Shown here one piece after another: positions 48,101 to 57,943 of a DNA stretch of 64,000 nucleotides; positions within the stretch are counted from its first letter, which is position 1, and each line of letters begins with the position of its first letter. The notes under the pieces are model-generated. The model was not told the DNA's origin, searched no databases, and saw only the letters and a list, made by a program, of their open reading frames with translations. This DNA comes from Tubulanus polymorphus (taxonomy: Eukaryota; Nemertea; Palaeonemertea; Tubulaniformes; Tubulanidae). Made by a program: the position numbers and the translations under genes. The stretch is from NCBI RefSeq assembly GCF_964204645.1, contig NC_134032.1, forward strand, positions 14,068,275 to 14,132,274. The letters run 5' to 3'.

Positions 48101-51100
48101 AGATCAGGTAAGAGATTTTCTGTCGATATCTCGGCTATATTTGAGAGATTCGAAATGATAATTTGAGAAAAGTAGTTATTTTGAGATATCATGTTTTAAA
48201 ATACTTTATATGATTCGATATACTTTAATATACTTTATATAATTGAGATTAATTCTGAAACTAAATTTCGACATTAGTTTTGAAATATCTTAAGTATAAT
48301 TTTGAAATTATATTTCGAGATTACTTTTGAAATTAATTTGCGATTTTGAGATGATTGAAATGATATTTTGATGTCTTTCGAGTGATGTTTTGAGATAAGT
48401 TTTGAAATTTCATTTTTGAGATGATTAAAGTGATATATATTTTGAGATTGATTATTAATGAATGATATTTTGATGATTTGTAGATTGGTAAGAGTGGCAA
48501 TATACCAGCTGGTACTACAGTAGACATTGGTATAATACACCCAACTGAATTTGACTTCTTTCTATGCAGTCATGCTGGTATACAGGTAAATACACTTACT
48601 CACAGTCTGTTACTTAACCTAAGTTTTAATTTGGCCTGGATTGTTTTAAAAATTCATACCGTATTTTCCGGCCAATAAGTCGATTTTCTAGCCTCAGATT
48701 TTTACCCAAAATATCGTGATCGGCTTATTGGGCGGATACGATCTGTCATAAAAAATCACTTCCCGATCTATGCCACTCTAATGCTCTCAATGATCGTCAA
48801 AATCAAGAAAAGTGGTCGATATTTATTTGAGGTCATTATTTACTACCAATTATAATCTATTTTGAACTATTTTATTTTTACTTTGATTGTTCCATCACCG
48901 CACAGCGGCAATGGTATACATTTATATAACGCGCAAGTTCATCATACTACCACATGTCAGTTCATGCAAATCAGCAGTGAGCCGCGTACTGCGTGTATGG
49001 CTGTGTGTATAGTAATCAGCTGAGTGAGTCTATATATAGCACAGTCACTCGGAGATGATAGTATACACAGCACTCTCACACATCGGCCGGCGCTACTGTC
49101 AGCCTCTTAAATCGTCAATTAAGACGAACTAATTGACAAATCAGTGAATTAAAATCTCTGATGAAGGGCCTCGGCTTATTGGGCGAAGCTTTATGAAATC
49201 CATGTATTTTAGGCTAAAAAACTGCCCTCGGCTTATTGGCCGGAAAATACGGTATTTACTTACATTCAGGCGTATTTGCTTACATTCAGGGCTATTTACT
49301 TACATTTAGGTACCTGATAGATGACTCCCGAGCACCTAGCATCAGGTGAATCCATTCACCCGATGAAGCTTCTATACATTAGAAGCGAAAGTTCGTGCGT
49401 CAAATAAATAGTTAACCTGAATATAGTACTACTCGTCTCGTGATTAATTGAAATGTAGAAGGAATCAAACGCGAAACACTGAATACGAATACGAATATTT
49501 ATTACACTCCAACCATTCCCACGGTACATGGAGGAAAAAAAAACAGTATTTACAATTATTTACAAAAACAGTAGATAAAAGCACTTTGAAACATAACAAA
49601 CGTTATATACAACATACTATTTACACACACTACCGGAGGGATCTATATACATCCAGACCTAATTTGATAAATTTAGCAAGTTTAAAAGTTGGATTTTTAA
49701 AACATCAAGATTCCGAAAGGTATTTGAATTTAGGTAGCTTTCACTGATTAACTATCTACTAGCGACACCTGGCGGATCCTCACCTGCCATACGCGGAAAC
49801 CCCAATTATTGATAAAGATGTTTATTATTTTTTTTGCGTACAGGGTACATCGCGTCCATCTCACTACCACGTATTGTGGGATGACTGTAATTTTACGGCT
49901 GATGAGTTACAGATGTTGACGTATCAGTTGTGTCATACGTACGTACGATGTACTCGTAGCGTATCGATACCGGCTCCTGCTTACTATGCACATCTCGTCG
50001 CCTTCAGAGCCAGATACCATCTCGTCGAAAAGGAACATGACAGGTACGTTTGCCTTCACTATTTTTTAGCCCACTTGGGACTTAAGTCCCAGCAGGTTTT
50101 GAATATGGTCACCTTAAATAGTAGAATAACTTAGTATTTCCATATTAAATTGGTAACGAGGCATATTTTGTTATCACAATCAATTACAAAATCATAGCTG
50201 TTGACATGTTCTATGATTGTGGTGAGTTTCAAGTTCATTGGTTTTTGTAAATGGTCACCAGGGGGCGTTGAATATTGAAATTGTTAGATTGTTGAGCATT
50301 TGGAACCACTTCCCAAGTGGGCATGGTGTCCCTGGACCCCTAGTTTTTCTATAACACCCTCAACCCGCTAAGCGCCACGCCTGGGCATTATTAGTGGGTT
50401 TGACGTTTCTTTCTCCCGATGTGGGAGAGACCAGAGAAGAACCTTCGACCAAGAAACTCTGTCGCCACCAGGGTTTGAACCCATAAACCCTGTATTGATG
50501 AGACCAATGACCGGCGGCTTAAACCACTCGGCCACTGCGCCTCTCTACAGCACCTTCACTTCCAGGGACAGAGAATAACAAACCTTACAGCGTAGAATTA
50601 ACGCGTTGCATTCATGTTTAGGGTTCCAATTGAAACGCATCGCGTACGTGATTGGAAATTCTTTCCGAAACGCCAATCATTTTCCCTTTTAACCCTTTCA
50701 GTGCGTCTACACCGCAGTGCGGTGTATAAATCAGTGGTAGATTTTGCTAGTACACCGCACTGCGATGTATTGATGTAATTAGTAATTATCTCTCTTGAAA
50801 ATTGGCAGCACCTAGTGCAAACATAGTGAAATACTAGTAACTAACAATACAGTGGTATTCCCGTTATTCTAGGGTGGAATTTAAAAAAATTCTCATATTA
50901 TCTCCAGCATTATAGGGTATTAATTAGTCAGCACTGAAAGGGTTAAGCGTAAACGAAACAGAACAATGTTAAGTTAATTCTAAGCTGTACCGTAGATCTG
51001 GCATTCCTCGGGCAGATGGAGGGCTGATAGGGGCGAGGAAAGCTATATACCTTCTCTCACGAATGCAGACCCTGTAGTCACGACCCTCTTAAGACCTAAA

Positions 51101-52017
51101 TTACTTGGAAATACCATCTAGATCAGGAATTGTTTGTGGTTCGTTTTCAATTAAACCACTTTTCTTCATGTCGAATTACTCGCATTACTGGCTAGAATCG
51201 TATCAAGTTGTCGAGTCTGCAAAAGGAACATGCTTTGTGAATTGATATGTAGCTTTTTTCATCGAGGGTGGGTAGAGGTAGGCAATAGGGAAAACTTCAG
51301 AACTAGATCCCTGTTCCTATGGGTTGGGGTTCTGTAGATAGGTTGGGTTAACTTGGTAACTTGGACAGGTACCTGCATGCTATTTCCCCATGAGGAATAC
51401 GACATCACGGTGGCCACTGACCTGAAAAACCTTGAAAACTTGCGGAATTTGGATAAAGCTATTGAACATACATTTCTTTGTCAATACGTGATTCAATGAA
51501 AAATGAATGAATTATAACATTATTGAACCTAGAAATTTTTCTGATTTGTGTAATCAGGGAAAACCTCTAGGTAAATGGGTAGAAAGTGGCCACCAGCATT
51601 TTGTCTGACTTCTTCAGATGATTTATTGTCGTTTAAAAATGTTGTTGTGTTGTTGTTGTTTTACACGGATACGTGACGTTAGTTGTAATTGTTGTATTTT
51701 ATAGCGGAGAAGGCAGTCAACAGTCGGGTCTCAGCGAGGAATGTCAACCCGCGTTACTGGCTCGATTCGTAACCGTTCATCCCGATTCCAGTCGTGTCAT
51801 GTACTTCGCCTAGTCGTCGTCGTGGTTACCGTCGTTCGTCGTAGTCGTCGTGGTTACCGTCGTCGTGGTGATACGATAACTAATATACAAACATTGTCTC
51901 TATTGCAGCGGAGAAGGAAGCCAACAATCGGGCCTTAGCGACGAGCGAACGCCGACCGTGTTAGCGCGAGCTGTTGCCATACATCCCGATTCGCTCAAAG
52001 TTATGTACTTCGCTTAA
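39168..52017 (+). CDS. Argonaute, miRNA class, slicer residues intact
   Basis: The small-RNA-guided effector of RNA silencing, 972 residues in 19 coding exons. Exons: 39168-39186, 39557-39917, 40116-40283, 40427-40547, 41233-41417, 41863-41999, 42823-42957, 43357-43528, 44136-44319, 44877-44999, 45083-45219, 45981-46165, 46567-46726, 46804-46894, 47006-47200, 47973-48107, 48484-48585, 49844-50043, 51909-52017. A second last exon lies at 51705-51813. All junctions keep phase. Residues 1-127 are a Gly/Leu/Ala-rich extension; the N, PAZ, MID and PIWI domains follow. The PIWI catalytic tetrad is complete: D710 (FLGADVTHP), E750 (RQEIIQD), D782 (YRDGVSEG) and H920 (AYYAH). The MID 5'-phosphate pocket residues (Y, K, Q, K in PVYAEVKRVG, TQCVQ and LKINVKLGG) are present. 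It resembles vertebrate AGO1-4 and fly AGO1 much more than fly AGO2 or PIWI proteins. Confidence 0.95.
39981..40041. repeat. Hairpin in Argonaute intron 2
   Basis: Inner arms gttgatgttgt and acaacatcaac flank a single base (40001-40023). Outer arms caattggttgc (39981-39991) and gcaaccagttg (40031-40041) pair with one mismatch. Probably a small foldback element. Confidence 0.75.
40818..41125. repeat. Three ~106-bp tandem copies (Argonaute intron 4)
   Basis: Copies centred on gttgttcttgctggtga start at 40833, 40939 and 41045. Each continues through cacaaggaacctcttgataa and ccctcact-aaggatatctta. Confidence 0.85.
41650..41775. mobile_element. Foldback MITE (agacttaagaccag family), Argonaute intron 5
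   Basis: It starts ggggtcggttccgcagtcac and continues gacttagacttaggtccagt. The inverse phrases are aagaccagtgttaat and ttttggacttaag. The right end is partly lost. Confidence 0.65.
42430..42800. repeat. Short tandem repeat, gagatgatatatcgatgatg units (Argonaute intron 6)
   Basis: About a dozen imperfect units of roughly 24-30 bases, with an (ATA)n insertion near 42560. The repeat ends about 25 bases before the acceptor of exon 7. Confidence 0.85.
43085..43210. mobile_element. Foldback MITE (agacttaagaccag family), Argonaute intron 7
   Basis: It contains gataccatagtcataggctt and ggcttaagaccagtc on the left, and agtcttgagatttaaaacca then ggctggttcctt on the right. A degraded member of the family at 18239. 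Confidence 0.65.
43855..44000. mobile_element. Foldback MITE (gttccacagtt family), Argonaute intron 8
   Basis: The left side is ggttccacttccacagttgt with agagttaac. The right side has two successive tips, cacaactgtggaactggatc and acatctgtggaactgggtcc. Related to 31677-31791. Confidence 0.7.
45493..45924. mobile_element. hAT-like MITE, Argonaute intron 11
   Basis: The left terminus is cagggtccctacaactc and the right terminus reads ggaattgtaggaaccttg, an imperfect inverse. The body is built of ccttgaaaatccttgaattt-type phrases in both halves, a pattern I recall from widespread animal hAT-type elements. Exact target-site duplications could not be defined by eye. Confidence 0.65.
46175..46310. 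repeat. ~33-bp tandem repeat, 4 copies (Argonaute intron 12)
   Basis: Units read cctcttaatcgcctgctcaa followed by actgtttctagat. The array begins about ten bases after the splice donor of exon 12. Confidence 0.8.
47211..47407 (+). mobile_element. SINE, plus orientation, Argonaute intron 15
   Basis: A class II tRNA-like head truncated at its 5' end (agagtggtttaaaccgccgg), a B box gggttcgaatccccgg, then gcgacagagtttctcgatcg, aaggttcttctc and a body ending gtgggttgaggg with an A-rich tail. It begins about ten bases inside the intron. The same family is present in opposite orientation at 50353-50543. Confidence 0.85.
47665..47924. mobile_element. hAT-like MITE, Argonaute intron 15
   Basis: The termini cagggtccgatctaag and cttagattgtaccctg are inverses with two mismatches. 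The body repeats cttgcccgggg / ggacaagt phrases in both orientations. About 260 bases long. The flanking bases do not show a clear 8-bp duplication. Confidence 0.65.
48657..49254. mobile_element. Non-autonomous DNA element, ~600 bp, Argonaute intron 17
   Basis: The left end ccgtattttccggccaataa and the right end ttattggccggaaaatacgg are exact inverses, and inner blocks (tcggcttattgggcg) recur in both halves. Flanks are ta on both sides. Similar ccgtattttccgg tips are familiar from animal DNA transposons, but I cannot assign the superfamily. Confidence 0.8.
50353..50543 (-). mobile_element. SINE, minus orientation, Argonaute intron 18
   Basis: Read on the minus strand: gaggcgcagtggccgagtgg (complete A-box region), a B box gggttcaaaccctgg, then gcgacagagtttcttggtcg, aaggttcttctc and a body ending cgggttgaggg. 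It has the full head that the plus copy at 47211 lacks. Confidence 0.85.
50693..50942. mobile_element. piggyBac-like MITE with TTAA duplication, Argonaute intron 18
   Basis: A 250-base element with inverted ends ccctttcagtgc and gcactgaaaggg, flanked on both sides by TTAA (50689-50692 and 50943-50946). Inside are two inverse phrases (acaccgcagtgcggtgta and tacaccgcactgcg). TTAA targets and CCC-starting ends are the hallmark of the piggyBac superfamily. Confidence 0.88.
51705..51813 (+). CDS. Argonaute alternative last exon, proximal copy
   Basis: A 109-base exon in phase with exon 18 (donor at 50044). It follows the acceptor gttgtattttatag and encodes 36 residues, beginning [14 protein letters not shown] and ending [12 protein letters not shown] with a TAG stop. 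It has the same length and ends as the distal exon (51909-52017), matching it at 26 of 36 residues. About 13 of the matching codons differ only at synonymous sites, which points to selection on both copies. There is no splice donor at its end and no aataaa before the distal exon. Use of this acceptor would therefore make the distal copy part of the 3' UTR: an alternative-acceptor choice rather than a cassette exon. Confidence 0.8.
51909..52017 (+). CDS. Argonaute last exon, distal copy
   Basis: A 109-base exon after a strong acceptor (tgtctctattgcag). It encodes [15 protein letters not shown] ... [19 protein letters not shown] with a TAA stop. Its middle ([12 protein letters not shown]) is closer to the usual animal Argonaute end (LAKAVQVHQDTL in human AGO2) than that of the proximal copy, so I take it as the ancestral form. 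Confidence 0.85.
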
Positions 52018-52912
52018 GATTTTTAAAAAAACGACAAACTGCGTGTGCCGTTCCGTGTGCCGTATGGTAGTGTGCGCGCAGTTATGATCGTCATCGTCGT
52101 GTGCTATTACTGAGAATATCGTGTGCCCGTCATCATGACCATCGCTGCTTCCGTTGTTCGTGTGCCGTTTTCGGTGGTGCTCAGTAATGCGGTGTGCCGC
52201 CATCGCGACGGTGCGCCGCAATCGCAATCATGCGCACACGTGTGCGCTACCGATAATGATTATAATCTCTATCGATCAATTATTAACGCGAGAGAGAGAG
52301 AGAATTTTTTAAACCATTCCAAAACTCCGATGAAAATATTCAATGCGAACGCGTAACGCGAATAACTGCTGTTTTAAGTGAGGGAACAAACGGATCGTGT
52401 CGTCTGCATAATAATGAGCTTGGTATCCATGGCTTTACAACAATACGCGCTGCAACAACGGTATCTATGGAAAAACGGATTAACGACTATAATCGACGCG
52501 CGTGTTTTTATTTTCCTTGAATGCAGCAGAAAACGTCTGGCGGCGTCGGCGCGGTAATACCGCTCCGCACATCGTAGTGAACGCCACCTGTTATCAAATA
52601 CGAGAACCACGTAGAGAGAATTAGTCACAACCGGTCGAATTATTAGATAGAGGCAGCTAACAATAATGATACGAACCCCCAGATAAATTATAAGTAATTT
52701 TATTCGATGATATTTGCTTCTGTGTGTGTGTATAAAAGTGTGCTCATATTTTAATTCATTTCTTTACATTACTATTATCATGATTTATTATTATTTATTA
52801 TCGATTTCGTTATTTTTTTTTTTTTTGTCTTTTAATTTAATCGGCACCAGAATGCTTTTCTTCACTCACAACAGGGGGCGCTACTTACAACAACTTGAAA
52901 TGTTCAAATAAA
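52018..52912 (+). other. Argonaute 3' UTR (candidate)
   Basis: It is non-coding and contains an aataaa at 52907-52912, the first good polyadenylation signal after the stop. A CTCF-like caacagggggcgctac lies at 52869-52884. Confidence 0.45.
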
Positions 52913-52919
52913 CTTGGCT

Positions 52920-54800
52920 GTGAAAATATTTTGAAGTGAACAAAAAGAGAATTGAGGGTAGAATTTAACATATATGTATATAGAAAACGCGTTGTAATAC
53001 ATCATTATACGCATTGTGTACATGGTGATACACTTTGTAATACATTGTAATACATCGTAGTATATTGGAATATCCTTTGTATTGCTGTGTTATACTTAGT
53101 AATACATCGTAATACAGACTAGTACTACATTAGAATACCTTTGTATTTCTGTGTATTACTTCGTTATACAATTGTAATACGTGTCGTAATATTGTATTGA
53201 TGAGGTCAGTATTTTATCGTTTATATCTAAAACACGGATTATCGTTCATCCACGGATTAACTCCGCTAATCCGAGTGAGGTTAATCCAGCCAATTGTCTG
53301 CTGTCGTGAACTATTGAGTAAATTCTAATAATGTGTTTGATGTTGGCATTCCAAATATACAATTTGATTATCAAATAAATAACATTAAGAAAGTCGTCAT
53401 GGTAATTGTCCATCATGACCTTCAGAAGGTCGTGCAGGTAATTTATACCAAAACGCCATCGTGTGTTCAATTTGTGAATTATTTTGCCGTCTCATGAAAA
53501 ATGCAACAATAAATGAGCGCTATAATTCTGATGCACCCGGGTTACGGGAATTTAAGGGTCCTCGGCGATACTGCCCGCTGAATTAAAAAACTGGGCTTCC
53601 TTTCGCAGACATCATCAACATTCATCAATTAATCACCATGACAACACGCTGTATTATGAATATATGATTGCAATAATGGTGATTTGTATGTATCTCGGTA
53701 ACCACTCCCCCTCGTAGTCTCGGCCATTATCAAGCCGTTTTCAGTCAGTTCAGCTTTAATAAGAATCGCGGCAAAAATTCGATCAGCTTTTATGAGTCAT
53801 TTCAGCTTTTAGACGCAGCTTTTCCTAGTAATAGTCACAGCTTCATCGGTCATTTCAGCTTTTATAACAGATTTTTTTCGAATTTGAATTATGTCATAGC
53901 TCGTGTGTGCGTACGCTACTGCCGTTTATTTTTGCTCAAAAGTTTACTCAGATATATCGTCCTATATATATATATATATATATATACATTGATATTTTCT
54001 GATTTCTCTGGCATATATCGTCCCTTGTACTATGACGATATATCGATATTTTCTGTGCCTCTTGAATAATGCAATCTTCAAAAGAAAAAAAATATCGAAA
54101 AAACCGATGCAATAAAAATATCTACAACACGCTATACAACAATATGCATCAAATCAACCTTACTTAACTACTGTTGCTACGGACAACCCGACTATAACTA
54201 TGACAACTCGATATTGCTAGGACGAGCTATATTTCGCAATCTCTCTGGCATTATTGTCATTTTTAAATGAGAGAGATTTGATAGATACATTCCCGCAAAT
54301 TGCTTTTCATAGAGAATTTAACCCTGACATATGTAGTAGGCCAGCCATTAACAATATAGCAATATTTTTTCGCACGGAACAAATTTCACCCGAATTTTCT
54401 TTTCTAAACGGGTGCGCGTAATTAGTATTGTTGATTGTTGCCATGGAGATAGTCTATGGTTGCTGAGGAGATGCATTCCGTTTGTTGTCTCGATAATGAA
54501 CTGATCAGACAGACACACTGAACATTAAACCAATCGACCACCGCTGCCCTCTATATTTTGTATTTGAGAAACTTGTCAGTATAATAATGTGTTAATGAAT
54601 AAGAAATGGATTAGCTTTGTGTCTAGTCGAGAGAGTGAGTAGTCAAACACGCGCTTTACTCAAATCACTTTAATCCGGATGTTTTTAGAATTTTTCACTT
54701 AAAATGTGGTTATTAGAGTTAACCTGGGGATAGTTGACGTTGTAGTGACAATTAGAAATGTATTTATTTGGATCAAGTCGCTTGAGTGTTCCCATCGAAA
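52920..54800. other. Spacer with degenerate repeats
   Basis: No gene recognised. 53030-53195 is rich in gtaatacat phrases. 53735-53875 repeats tcatttcagctttta. A (TA)n run is at 53964-53986. Confidence 0.45.
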
Positions 54801-54802
54801 AT

Positions 54803-55070
54803 GAACTGATTCCGCAGTTGTGAGGTTTGAGTTAACTCTTTGAGTTGAAATTAGAGCACATTTTCAATGAGAAATAATGATAATTACTTCATCATCGACT
54901 ACAAAATAACATTCCCAATTTACCTCTGAATCACATCTAAACTCACAACTGTGGAACAGAGTAAACTCTAACTCACGACTATAGAACAGAGTTCACTCGT
55001 AACTCACAACTGTGCAACTGGTTCCAGAGTTCAGAGTTAACTCTAACAACTAGTACTGGATCCAGATGGT
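54803..55070. mobile_element. Compound foldback element (gttccacagtt family)
   Basis: It opens aactgattccgcagttgtga and gagttaactctttgagtt. The other half carries four successive inverse tips: actcacaactgtggaacag, actcacgactatagaacag, actcacaactgtgcaactgg and a final gagttaactctaacaact. It looks like an element whose end has been repeatedly duplicated. Confidence 0.65.
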
Positions 55071-57930
55071 TTACAATCAGGCCCAAGACATCACAGCAGT
55101 TTAATTCAGGCCAGTTGTTTTAATTCAGGTTTCTTGTAAATCATCATTGGCCCATATTGTTCTGGGTTAAACCGATTCTGAGTTTTGCGTCGTGCATATT
55201 TTCTATTTTATCCAATGCAATAAAATAAATGCGTAGATTTTTCGAACTATAGTCGACGCGCGGTTGTCTAGGAAACTCATTATTGTTATTATTATTATTA
55301 TGATTATTATTATTATTATGGATATCGATATTGTGAAGTGAAAATAGATATATATCATCATCGAGTGCCGTTTAAAATGGCTTTTTGTATCAGATTTTAC
55401 GCGATATTTAGAAATCTCAATGAGATGCATCTCTGTATAGCTCTCTCATGAGATTATCAATATATCATCCATGTGTTTTTGTAGTTTGCTACTATCGTAA
55501 TTATATCAGATAAAAAGGAACGCATTATTATATATCAATAAGTGCCCTCCGTTCTCGCCAGGGGGAGCTGTACATGCATGTGTGGGTGTGTGTATGGTTA
55601 CTATGACTACTGTTACTATAGTGAACAATAAATGTCTGTATTAAATATTTATATATATATATATATATATATAGATAGATATCTATTATATTGGATATGA
55701 TTATTTATAAGTTGATTGGACTGGTTCACGGTCTTGTTTAAGATAGTTTGGACTGGTCACCAGTTGTTGTATGATTATATGTGCATAACTAATTGTATTT
55801 AATCAGAATATTGACCTATCAGTGGCCAACGTTTATTAGACTGGTTTTTCGAGTTCGTTTGGACTGGTTACGTGCCCCCAGTTTTTTAAACTGTTTAGAA
55901 ATGTATGGTACACAATGGTTTCCTTTGTTTTACTCATTCCCTTATATCCAGTTAAACCACGGTTCACCGAAATAGTGATTATTTGTATGAATATTTTTTC
56001 GCAAAGCAAAAAGCAATTTTTCGGTGAAGTTTTATTTAGACGCGACGCATCGGGAAAAATCCGTCATATCCATCCAATCAGAAATCACATATCATTGCTC
56101 ATTTGAATACCAGTTTCGAAACCGACCAATCAGGGAACAATTGCATAACTGCCCGAATTCAGGGAAGCCATTTATTAATAGTAACCACGGATACCTCTTT
56201 AATACCACTTCAAACCACAAGGTGTCGCCACCAACCACCAATCGATGGCTCTGGCTAAGTGAGATTTAATTTTAGCCAATCAGAACTGTTTTTGCTCAAT
56301 CGGTCATTCATGATTAGATCATTCCAAACTCCTCCCATTCTTTATCCAACCAATAAGAGATCAGTTATATATTAAACAACCAATCGGATCGCTGCTGTTT
56401 CTACAATTACCAGTAACATTTTTATTCCGAACTGAAATCACACTGAAACCAACATGACTGATACCAAGTCGTAGGTCACATGACTCCTGTTGCGTCGTGT
56501 CAAATAAACCTCCACTCGCTTTTTACCCGGGCCTCGTCATGGGACCATCGTAGTCATGACGATGGACTGATGATCATACCCATTGTTGTATTGTTGTTTG
56601 TATTATATTGTGTTTTTAACGCTGCGGTAACCATTTTAAACAAATTATGACGATCAATATATTCTCAATTATTAGTCAATTAACGACAGCTGAGTGTGCC
56701 TGACTGCTCATAGGTGGCACCCTAGTCAACTACATTAGATCAATATATTATCACTGTGTACACTATAACTACGTTGTCGAGGAAACGCGTGTTAAATATC
56801 TCTAATTTATTATTATTAATAAAAATGATAATTGAAACGACTATTTTTATTTTGAAATGATATTTATGCTAATTCAATAATTGAGATAGTTAAATTGCAA
56901 ATAATATGATGTGTAAATTAGATTAAATTAAATTTTTTTTCAATGCCTAAAACTAATAATGTATTGATGATGATGAAAATGATGTATAATTCTTGCTCGA
57001 AAGGTATTTATTTTTAGAAGAGGCTCGAACCTCTGTGTTATAAACTGATCCTTCAATTACCGATCAACGTAGCAACCCGAAACAGGCGTCCTTTCTATTA
57101 AGTTTTGAATTATTCGAAAAGCTTTGATGATAAACTTTTTTTTGCGGACAGTCTGTTACGCGTGCATGAAGTCAGGGGTCAGAAATATTTATTTAATAAT
57201 AACAATTAACGGCTGTGTCATTTTCCTCCCCCCGAATAAAATAAATTTGGTGGTAGTTTTCAAATTTAATTCATTGTGTAGTATATAATACGTATATATT
57301 ATATAAATATATATATGGACAAATAAAGTCTGCTACTTTTATGACATTCAAAATCAAGTGTTTCATTATATTTCATTTTTTTAAACAATTTTGCTGATCT
57401 TGAAATGGAAATTGTCCCTCTACTAATCAGGTGCGGATCCACGGGTCTTGTTATTCAAATGCTGGTGGTTAATTAGCCACAACATGCCTATTTATTTTCC
57501 CGTAATTCGTCAAAATCTTGTAGAAAATTAAACATTCTAAATTTATATTCGCGAACATTTCGTTTGATAGTTTCCATCCGGCGCATTTACCGAAAGTATG
57601 AACCGTCAGGTGCTGCCACCGTGTCACCGAAGCTCGAACTAATTTTTAGACTGGTTGCCTGACAATGACCAGCAACCAGTCTAAACTGTATAGTGCTGTC
57701 GTCTAGTAACTATAAAGCGAACTATTTGGTGAAAAAGAAGTTCTCAAATCACATATCGGAATCAACTAAATTATTACGCGTATGAACCCTGCCGCATCAG
57801 TTCTAATCGTTCGACGAGAAAACATTTTGATCAAGTCTTATTTATTCGTTAAGATAATCAATTGAAAATTAAACCGGTCAAAACGAATTTGCGCTCGGTG
57901 TTTGGGAGGAACTATTTGCCAGATCGTAGT
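55070..57930. other. Spacer between Argonaute and RPL19
   Basis: No gene recognised. There is an ATT-rich patch at 55280-55320 and (TA)n runs at 55645-55680 and 57280-57315. At 56076-56385 at least five CCAAT/ATTGG-type boxes occur within 310 bases. A 14-bp-arm hairpin is at 57645-57685 (tttagactggttgc and its inverse). Confidence 0.4.
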
Positions 57931-57934
57931 GTGA

Positions 57935-57943
57935 CCCTCTTTT
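57935..57943 (+). promoter_or_regulatory. 5' TOP tract of RPL19 (candidate start of transcription)
   Basis: The sequence a-ccctctttt lies 33 bases before the proposed start codon. A C followed by an unbroken pyrimidine run at the cap site is the hallmark of ribosomal protein mRNAs under growth-linked translational control. Confidence 0.5.

Noticed and set aside
51814-51908. Proximal Argonaute last exon as a retained or read-through coding segment joined to the distal exon
   Set aside because: The proximal copy ends in a stop with no donor, so both cannot be translated in one protein.
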